This document shows positions 13,977 to 19,467 of a DNA stretch of 19,467 nucleotides, one piece after another; the first letter of the stretch is position 1; the number at the start of each line of letters is the position of its first letter. The notes below the pieces were generated by a model, which saw only the letters and a program-made list of their open reading frames with translations, did no database searches and was not told the DNA's origin. The position numbers and the translations under genes were made by a program. Source of the DNA: Deltaproteobacteria bacterium (GTDB lineage Bacteria; Desulfobacterota; Desulfarculia; Adiutricales; Adiutricaceae); the NCBI GenBank assembly GCA_031279155.1, contig JAITJB010000088.1, forward strand, positions 1 through 19,467, in the 5' to 3' direction.

Positions 13977-16649
13977 ATGAACAAAAAATACCTAATCTTC
14001 ACTATTTTTCTGGCCTTCTTCATTCAAGCCTCCGCAGCCTTTGGTCAGACAACGGCTGGTAGCCGTGTGGCCGTGATTCCCTTTAGGCTAGTTGGGGTCA
14101 CCGGGCCGCAGCTCGAGCAGCTCAATAGGATCTCCCAGACGCTCTTAGACGTGTCGGTCAGAAGCCTAGGATCCATGGGGTTTATTCCGGTAACCATGGG
14201 GTCTCAGACTCTCAACATGGAGGACAACGCCGTCATGGCCCAAGCCCGCCAGTTGGGCGCCGACTACCTCCTGATGCCCACCTTAACCGGGACGACCAAT
14301 AATTTTACCCTCTCCGGGACCCTGATAGCGCTAACTAGAGGCTTAACCTCTAGTCAGCCGGTTTCGCTGACTACCTCCTCGCCGGCAACCTTAACTTCGA
14401 CCACCGAAAGGCTCATGGAGATGGTTACCGACCACCTATTTGGCACTGGCCCGCCGGTGGTAGCGGTGGATATCGAGGGCTCGACCGTTGCCGATAACCA
14501 GTCTCTATTAAATACCCTAAGAACCCGCGTTGGCGGCTCCTATAACGCCAATAAAGTGGCCTCCGATATTAGGCGACTGATTGATACCGGCTTATTTGAA
14601 GACGTTCAAGTTTTAGAAGAGCGCGTCAGCGGCGGGGTTTCGGTCCGCTTTGTCGTGGTTCAGGTGCCTCAGATTGGCTTAATTGAGTATAGGGGTAATG
14701 AAAAATACGACAAAGACGACCTCGATAAGGTCGTAGGCGTTAAGGTTTCCGATGTCGCCTCCGCCGAACTAATGTCCACGGCTACCGCCAACTTGTACCG
14801 CTTCTACGCCGATAAGGGCTTTCCTGAAGCCCAAATCCGCTACAGTTTAGAGCCCGGCGAAGGCGGCCGGGCTAAATTGGCTTTTGATATCAACGAAGGG
14901 GCCAGGATGTACATCCGGGACATCCTTTTCGATGGCAATGAGTTTTATTCGGCCCGTAAGCTCAGGGGTCAAATTGAAAGCTCCAAGCGCCGCTTTTTGA
15001 CCTCGTGGATAACCGGCTCCGGCAAGCTTGAGCGGGAAAAACTCGATAACGATTCTTCTATTCTAAGGCAGTTCTACCACAATAACGGCTTTTTGCGGGC
15101 CCAGGTGGGCGAATACTCAAGTAGGGTCACCGAAAGCGGCGACGGCTATATCATAACCTTCCCCATCTACGAGGGCGAGCGCTATCGGGTGGGCGAGGTG
15201 AGCTTAGACGGCGATTTTTTAGACGACGATGATCAGGAAAAAATGCTAAAGCTCCTAGAGATTCGCGATGAAAAATGGATCAATAGCGAGCTCATCCAAG
15301 AAGATATCAACCGACTTAAGACTTATTACGCCGATAAGGGCTACGCTTTTAACGACGTCGGGGCCGAGTTCGGCGAGCCTGGTTCTGAAAATCAGGTGCC
15401 CATAACCTTTTCGGTCATGCCCCGCAATAAGGTCTATTACGGGCGCATAATTATTGTTGGTAATGATAAAACTCGCGATAAGGTCATTCGCCGTCACTTA
15501 GACGTGGCCGAAGGCGACTTAACTAGTTCTAGTCGCCTTAAATATAGCCAAAACAACCTTATGCGCAGCTCGTATTTTGAAGAAGTAAACTTAGTCCCGA
15601 GCCCATCGTCTAATCCCGAAGAAATGGATCTGCGCGTTGAGGTTAAAGAGCGGCCCACGGGATCGTTTCAGATCGGAGCCGGCTATAGTAACTACAATAG
15701 CGTCTTCGGTATTGCTAGAGTTACCCAAGATAACCTCTTTGGCTACGGTCGCCAGATCTCCTTAGAGGCCCAGATCGGTAGCGGCAGTAACTACTTTAAC
15801 TTTTCCTTTATCGACCCCTGGGTCGGCGACATCCCCCTGATGATGGGCATAGATCTATTTAAGTATTACAATAGTTACGATTACTATCGCAAAGACTCCA
15901 TGGGCGGGGCCATTAGAGCTGGCTACCCGGTCTTTGGTAGGTTTTATCTAACCGGCACTTACTCTTGGGAGAAGGTCGATATCAGTGACGTCAGTTACTC
16001 GAGCTCAGTATATTTGCAGTCAATGATGGGCAATAGCGTCAACAGCACCTTTACCGTGGCCTTAAGGCGCGATACTCGCGATCACTTTTTCCAGCCCACC
16101 AGCGGCTCTACGGCCAGGCTCAGCTACACTATCGCCTCCGGGCTATTTGGCGGCGAGACCTTCTTTAACCGCTACGAGGCCGAGTTTGCCCAATGGATAC
16201 CCATGCCCTTCATCAAGGGCTCAGCTATAATGGGCCATATCGAGCTTGGGTACCAAAAGGAGAGCCGGCCTAGGGGACTTCCGATTTACGAAAAATACAT
16301 GCTTGGCGGCATAAACTCCATCCGCGGCTACGATTGGTACGATATCTCACCTAAGGATCCCCAAACCCAAGAGGCCATTGGCGGCGAAAAGATGATGGTT
16401 ATTAACATCGAGTACACCATCCCGCTACTAAGGGAATCGGGCCTTTACGCTGTTCTCTTCTACGACATGGGTAACGTCTGGTCCAAAGATGACGACTATA
16501 GTTTTAGCAATCTAAAGCGCAGCTACGGCGGCGGCATCAGATACCTCTCCCCCATGGGGCCCTTGAGGATCGAGTACGGTAAAGCCATGGATCCCGATCC
16601 AGGCGATCCTTCGGGTCGCTGGGAATTTACTATGGGGGCCATGTTTTAA
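13977..16649 (+). CDS. bamA: Outer-membrane beta-barrel assembly protein BamA with an extra N-terminal domain
   Basis: BamA inserts beta-barrel proteins into the outer membrane. The 890-residue product begins with a signal peptide (cut near residue 23, AFG/QT). Five POTRA domains follow from about residue 158 to 560, beginning near VVAVDIEGS, QIGLIEYRGNEKY, MYIRDILFDGNEFY, YRVGEVSLDGDF and VYYGRIIIVGNDK. The barrel begins at about 562 with GSFQIGAGYSNYN, has the conserved loop-6 motif SIRGY (RGY at 783-785), and ends in FTMGAMF with a terminal phenylalanine. The surplus over the usual length of about 800 lies between the signal peptide and POTRA1: about 130 residues with VAVIPFRLVG and ARQLGADYLLMPTLTG, an alpha/beta pattern similar to the N-domain of TolB and related periplasmic proteins. 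GGAG at 13968-13971 lies 5 nt before the ATG. tolB follows after 59 bp. Confidence 0.96.
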   Translation: MNKKYLIFTIFLAFFIQASAAFGQTTAGSRVAVIPFRLVGVTGPQLEQLNRISQTLLDVSVRSLGSMGFIPVTMGSQTLNMEDNAVMAQARQLGADYLLMPTLTGTTNNFTLSGTLIALTRGLTSSQPVSLTTSSPATLTSTTERLMEMVTDHLFGTGPPVVAVDIEGSTVADNQSLLNTLRTRVGGSYNANKVASDIRRLIDTGLFEDVQVLEERVSGGVSVRFVVVQVPQIGLIEYRGNEKYDKDDLDKVVGVKVSDVASAELMSTATANLYRFYADKGFPEAQIRYSLEPGEGGRAKLAFDINEGARMYIRDILFDGNEFYSARKLRGQIESSKRRFLTSWITGSGKLEREKLDNDSSILRQFYHNNGFLRAQVGEYSSRVTESGDGYIITFPIYEGERYRVGEVSLDGDFLDDDDQEKMLKLLEIRDEKWINSELIQEDINRLKTYYADKGYAFNDVGAEFGEPGSENQVPITFSVMPRNKVYYGRIIIVGNDKTRDKVIRRHLDVAEGDLTSSSRLKYSQNNLMRSSYFEEVNLVPSPSSNPEEMDLRVEVKERPTGSFQIGAGYSNYNSVFGIARVTQDNLFGYGRQISLEAQIGSGSNYFNFSFIDPWVGDIPLMMGIDLFKYYNSYDYYRKDSMGGAIRAGYPVFGRFYLTGTYSWEKVDISDVSYSSSVYLQSMMGNSVNSTFTVALRRDTRDHFFQPTSGSTARLSYTIASGLFGGETFFNRYEAEFAQWIPMPFIKGSAIMGHIELGYQKESRPRGLPIYEKYMLGGINSIRGYDWYDISPKDPQTQEAIGGEKMMVINIEYTIPLLRESGLYAVLFYDMGNVWSKDDDYSFSNLKRSYGGGIRYLSPMGPLRIEYGKAMDPDPGDPSGRWEFTMGAMF

Positions 16650-16708
16650 GAATGCTCTTTAAATGCTCAGAGATAAAAACTCAGAGAATTTTTCCTTGGG
16701 AGACCTTG

Positions 16709-18022
16709 ATGACTAAGAAACTGTTTATTTGGTTTATCAGTCTTATTGCGGCTTTAAGTGTCGTCTCCAGCGCCAAAGCCCAAGACGACCTGGAGTTTGA
16801 AAATCCCAGCGTCTTGATTCCCGTGACCTTGGGCGGCACTTTTAATCGCTACCGCGTGGCCGTAAACGATCTATTGCCAGCTAAAGCTGGTGGTCGCCTC
16901 GACGACACAACGGCCAAGGCTCTTATCCGAAGGCTGACGCTAAACTTGGATATGACCGGTTACTTCGATCTCCTGGACCCTAGGGCTTCTTTGGAGTTCG
17001 ATCCTAGAGCCGGTCTCAGCCAGGGGCCGCCCATCGACTACTCGCCCTGGGCTCAGATTGGGGCTAACTTTGTCGTCAAAGGGGCTTTGGAAACCAGTGG
17101 TTCTAAGGTCGTCTTAGATCTCTACCTCTTCGATGTCTTAAATGGCCGGCAGTTATTGGCCAAGCGCTACACGGGACCGGCTAAGGAAGCCAAGAAGCTG
17201 GTAGCCTTCTTTACCAATGATTTGTTACTTTCGGTGACCGGCGAAGCCGGGGTCTTTGGATCGAAAATCATTTACGTAGCCGGCGATAAAAGTAACCAGA
17301 CCATCATGATTACTGAATTAGGCCTAGATGAAGCCGAAACCCTAGCTGGAGCCAAGGGCGGCCCGGCTACCGAGCCGACCATCGGTCCTGGCAACCGGAC
17401 GGCTTGGACTCACCGCAACAAAAACAAATGGGAACTCGTATCCGACGGCCGGGTCGTCCACTCCGGGGCCACGGTCTTCACCCCGGCTTATTCGCCGACC
17501 GGGGCCTTAGTGGCCGGCTTATCTGGCCGGGTTACCACCAACATCGCCTTATTTGAGGGGAAAAGCACCAGGCAATTGACTTCAGGCGGATCGATTGAGA
17601 TCTCGCCGACATTTTCCCCTGATGGGCGCATGGCCTACGTTTCCGATCAAGGCGGGGTGGGTATTTACGTGACCTCAGCTGGCGGCGGGCCTGGCAGGCG
17701 CATTTCCCCGCCGGGAACGAGTACCGATCCATCCTGGTCGCCTAAAGGCGATAAGATTGTCTTTGTCTACCGCAACCAAGATATCTGTATCATGAACTCT
17801 GACGGCTCAAACGTCATCCAACTGACCAATCAGGGCGTCAATCACCACCCCAGCTTTTCCCCGGACGGCCGGATGATCGTCTTCTCCAGCACCAGAGGCG
17901 GCGGCGGGCATAAGCTCTACGTCATGAGCGCCAATGGCGACCGCCAGCAGCCCTTGATGGCCGATTATAAAGGGGGTAGCCAGACGCTCCCGACCTGGAG
18001 CCCGGAATTGCCGCAGCCGTAA
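16709..18022 (+). CDS. tolB: Tol-Pal system periplasmic protein TolB
   Basis: TolB links Pal and the outer membrane to the TolA/Q/R complex and helps maintain the envelope during division. The frame is open from ATG 16652, but I chose ATG 16709 because GGGAG at 16698-16702 lies 6 nt upstream and a clean signal peptide starts there (MTKKLFIWFISLIAAL, cut after AKA near residue 25). The 437-residue product is standard length: an alpha/beta N-domain (about 30-160, with VAVNDLLPAK and GANFVVKGALE) and then a WD40-like beta-propeller with repeated FSPDGRMAYVSD, WSPKGDKIVFV and FSPDGRMIVFSS blades. It is not next to tolQRA or pal as in many proteobacteria, but directly after bamA, and closes the cluster at a strong terminator. 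Confidence 0.95.
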   Translation: MTKKLFIWFISLIAALSVVSSAKAQDDLEFENPSVLIPVTLGGTFNRYRVAVNDLLPAKAGGRLDDTTAKALIRRLTLNLDMTGYFDLLDPRASLEFDPRAGLSQGPPIDYSPWAQIGANFVVKGALETSGSKVVLDLYLFDVLNGRQLLAKRYTGPAKEAKKLVAFFTNDLLLSVTGEAGVFGSKIIYVAGDKSNQTIMITELGLDEAETLAGAKGGPATEPTIGPGNRTAWTHRNKNKWELVSDGRVVHSGATVFTPAYSPTGALVAGLSGRVTTNIALFEGKSTRQLTSGGSIEISPTFSPDGRMAYVSDQGGVGIYVTSAGGGPGRRISPPGTSTDPSWSPKGDKIVFVYRNQDICIMNSDGSNVIQLTNQGVNHHPSFSPDGRMIVFSSTRGGGGHKLYVMSANGDRQQPLMADYKGGSQTLPTWSPELPQP

Positions 18023-18031
18023 TCAACGGCC

Positions 18032-18059
18032 AAAAGGGCCCGATTTGGGCCCTTTTTTT
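18032..18059 (+). terminator. Intrinsic terminator of the lysS-tolB cluster
   Basis: AAAAGGGCCC (18032-18041) and GGGCCCTTTT (18047-18056) form a perfect 10-bp stem with loop GATTT, and the T-run continues to 18059. It begins 9 bp after the tolB stop codon. Confidence 0.93.
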
Positions 18060-18062
18060 AGT

Positions 18063-18281
18063 GGGTAAGAGGCAAAGAAAGAGAAGAGGACAAAAGAAAC
18101 GGGAAGGTAAGAGAAGGTAAGAGAAGGGAAGGAAAGGGAAAAGAAGGAAAGAGAAGAGAAGAAAAAGGAAGGGAAGAGAAGAAAGGGAAGGAAAGGAAAG
18201 GAAAGATAAGAGAAGAGAAGAGAAGGGAAGAAAAGAAAAAAAGAGAATAGAAGAGAAAAATAAAAAAGAAAGGAAAGGAAA
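18063..18281 (+). repeat. Polypurine tract with 5-bp periodicity (about 220 bp)
   Basis: Nearly all bases on the plus strand are A or G. An 88-nt stretch (18119-18206) has no pyrimidine at all and a further 40 nt (18208-18247) is also pure. Most of it parses into 5-bp units GAGAA, GGAAA, GGGAA, GAAAA and GGTAA with few slips, for example GGAAA three times and then GAGAA three times around 18190-18225. Such tracts can form triplex (H-DNA) and are rich in Shine-Dalgarno-like GGA motifs. The last units (AGGAAAGGAAA) sit directly before the ATG of the next gene and can serve as its ribosome site. Open frames on the opposite strand here are only low-complexity shadows. Confidence 0.92.
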
Positions 18282-19181
18282 ATGGCCAAAATTAGTTTTC
18301 ACTATCAATACCGCCACAATTTTGGTCTCAGGCTATTTAGCTTCTTTATAGCTCTTTTTATCGTGACGATGGCTTGGCCTATTGGCGACCAGCTTTGGGC
18401 CCAAGGTAAGGATGGCGGCGAAAGCCCAAAGGCGTATACTTTTTCGGATTATCCTCTAAACTGGAATCTTGCGGCCCTAGATCCGGCTATTGAAGAGCAA
18501 AGGCTTGAAGCCGTTAAGCTTCTTAAATCCTTTAAGACGCAGGCCAAAGCTTGGGAAATCTTAATAAAAGCAGCTCAAGCTGCCCAAGAGTTATACGGCC
18601 CAGATGATCCAAGAACTATCGGGCTTAGAATCCGGCTGGCCTACGCCTACATGGAAGCTCAGAAGGAGATGGAAGCCATAAAAATTGGGAGCAGTATTTT
18701 AAATTTAAAACTGCCCGATTATTCCCAAAAGACTATGGAATTTTTGTTTCTTAAGCATCTCATGGCCACAGTTTACGGCCGGTCGGATGACACCCAAAAG
18801 GCCGTAAGTTACTATTCCGATCTCGTAGAAATAATGGATAAGGTGCTGGGCCAGGGGAATGTGGCGACAATAATTGCTAAGAGCGATTTAGGCGATAAGT
18901 TATTTGAGAGCGAAGATTACGATGGGGCGATTAAGATTGTAACCATCGCCATTAAGTCAGCCGAACAATACTTAGGCGAAGAAGACTCTTGGGTGGTTGA
19001 TATTTTAGGCGATCAGCTCGAGGGCTTTAGAGTTTACATAGATGGAAAAGTACGCCTAGATAAAGCCCAAGCTGAAAACGAGAAAGACCGGCAAGAATAC
19101 CTCGAAGCCCGGGAGGAATACCTCAAAGCTCTTCTGAGGCTTAAGCAATTGCAAGATGAGCTTCGGGAGCAATACCCATAA
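18282..19181 (+). CDS. Secreted TPR-like protein of unknown function
   Basis: The 299-residue product has a basic N-terminus and a hydrophobic segment at about residues 18-34, with a likely cleavage after LWA near 40, so it is probably periplasmic. Residues 60-240 are helical with TPR-like pairs: an AWEILIKAAQAAQELYGPDDPRT-type segment near 90, ATVYGRSDDTQKAVSYYSDLVEIM near 170, and LGDKLFESEDYDGAIKIVTIAI near 205. The last 45 residues are charged and heptad-like (EAREEYLKALLRLKQLQDEL), probably a coiled coil. It lies after tolB but beyond a strong terminator, and its domain order is the reverse of CpoB/YbgF (coiled coil first), so I do not call it that. Translation would start from GGA motifs of the upstream purine tract. 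I see no promoter, unless one lies within that tract. I do not recognise a function. Confidence 0.72.
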   Translation: MAKISFHYQYRHNFGLRLFSFFIALFIVTMAWPIGDQLWAQGKDGGESPKAYTFSDYPLNWNLAALDPAIEEQRLEAVKLLKSFKTQAKAWEILIKAAQAAQELYGPDDPRTIGLRIRLAYAYMEAQKEMEAIKIGSSILNLKLPDYSQKTMEFLFLKHLMATVYGRSDDTQKAVSYYSDLVEIMDKVLGQGNVATIIAKSDLGDKLFESEDYDGAIKIVTIAIKSAEQYLGEEDSWVVDILGDQLEGFRVYIDGKVRLDKAQAENEKDRQEYLEAREEYLKALLRLKQLQDELREQYP

Positions 19182-19220
19182 CTAGCCAAAGTTATTGGCA
19201 AAATGTAAGTCATTAAGTTT

Positions 19221-19418
19221 TCAGACGTAAACGTCTAAGTAGCGGCCTTTGAAGGGGTAGGCGCCCTTGGGCGGACTAGGATTTGAGGGTTCCTCAGGCA
19301 GCTTTTGGTCTCTCATCTTTTGGAGAAATTGCCCGAGCATTTCTTCGCGCCAGGCTTCGCGGCTGGCTGTGGTTTGGCTGAGAGCGTGGTTTTTAGCCTG
19401 CGGGTTAATTGAGCTCAT
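19221..19418 (-). CDS. Small hypothetical protein, 65 residues
   Basis: This minus-strand frame is short but credible, because AAAGGAG (19431-19425) lies 6 nt before its ATG at 19418, a near-perfect ribosome site. The product is hydrophilic, without a membrane segment or signal peptide. A mixed helical region (SREAWREEMLGQFLQKMRDQ) is followed by a proline-rich linker and an aromatic end GAYPFKGRYLDVYV. It is convergent with the TPR gene, with 39 bp between the stops. Just upstream of the ribosome site a GGCCC/GGGCC hairpin lies at 19435-19449. I recognise no family. The gene looks complete, but its promoter would be outside the window. Confidence 0.65.
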   Translation of the reverse strand: MSSINPQAKNHALSQTTASREAWREEMLGQFLQKMRDQKLPEEPSNPSPPKGAYPFKGRYLDVYV

Positions 19419-19467
19419 AAAAAACTCCTTTCACGGCCCTCAAGGGGCCCAAACATCCTTATTCAAA

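Noticed and set aside
600..17600. Overrepresented GCCTTAG as a possible DNA uptake signal
   Set aside because: Around ten copies were noticed, but nearly all are in frame as Ala GCC plus Leu TTA, so codon preference explains them.
17922..18317. 131- and 88-codon minus-strand frames rich in F, L and S
   Set aside because: They are translations of the purine tract read backwards and partly overlap tolB. Low complexity, no real start context.
18282..19181. CpoB/YbgF, the usual last gene of tol-pal operons
   Set aside because: The coiled coil is at the C-terminus instead of the N-terminus, TPR units are weak, and a strong terminator separates it from tolB.

Overview
The window looks like a chromosomal stretch from a Gram-negative bacterium, probably a member of the former Deltaproteobacteria close to Desulfovibrionales. 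Three things support this: a sirC-hemA pair as found in bacteria that make heme through siroheme, a lysS-lolC/E-lolD-bamA gene order that I associate with that group, and a BamA with an extra N-terminal domain. The taxonomic call is inference from gene content, not from a search. Base composition looks intermediate, all large genes are intact, and I see no phage, transposase, CRISPR array or obvious island.

Layout. (1) 1-2949: a three-gene overlapping operon for a FecBCD/BtuFCD-type importer (periplasmic binding protein, permease, ATPase), driven by a near-perfect sigma70 promoter at 33-60. (2) 2950-5555: an 18-bp tandem repeat array, then a promoter and a TonB-dependent outer-membrane receptor with its own terminator. 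Together with the importer this is a metal-chelate uptake module of unknown ligand. (3) 5644-6137: two serine tRNA genes (UGA, GCU) on the minus strand with promoters and a shared terminator. (4) 6307-8677: a 17-bp repeat array, then sirC and hemA, the entry steps of tetrapyrrole synthesis, and a terminator. (5) 8680-10138: a loosely packed region with a lone Hpt phosphotransfer protein, several hairpins and terminators, a possible small RNA, a 13-bp and an 11-bp tandem array, and the lysS promoter and structured leader. (6) 10139-18059: lysS, lolC/E, lolD, bamA and tolB in one direction, ending at a strong terminator. Most of this is an outer-membrane biogenesis cluster: lipoprotein release, beta-barrel insertion and the Tol system. 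(7) 18063-19467: a roughly 220-bp almost pure purine tract with 5-bp periodicity that runs into the start of a secreted TPR protein, then a convergent small ORF with a strong ribosome binding site.

The most unusual theme is not a gene. Almost every long intergenic gap holds its own degenerate tandem repeat array with its own period: 18 bp (with a 36-bp higher-order unit), 17 bp, 13 bp, 11 bp and 5 bp. A sixth array, 15 bp, sits in frame inside lolC/E and adds a hydrophilic insert to the periplasmic domain. The units differ in sequence, so this is not one dispersed repeat family. It looks like a genome-wide habit of growing local minisatellites at transcription-unit boundaries.
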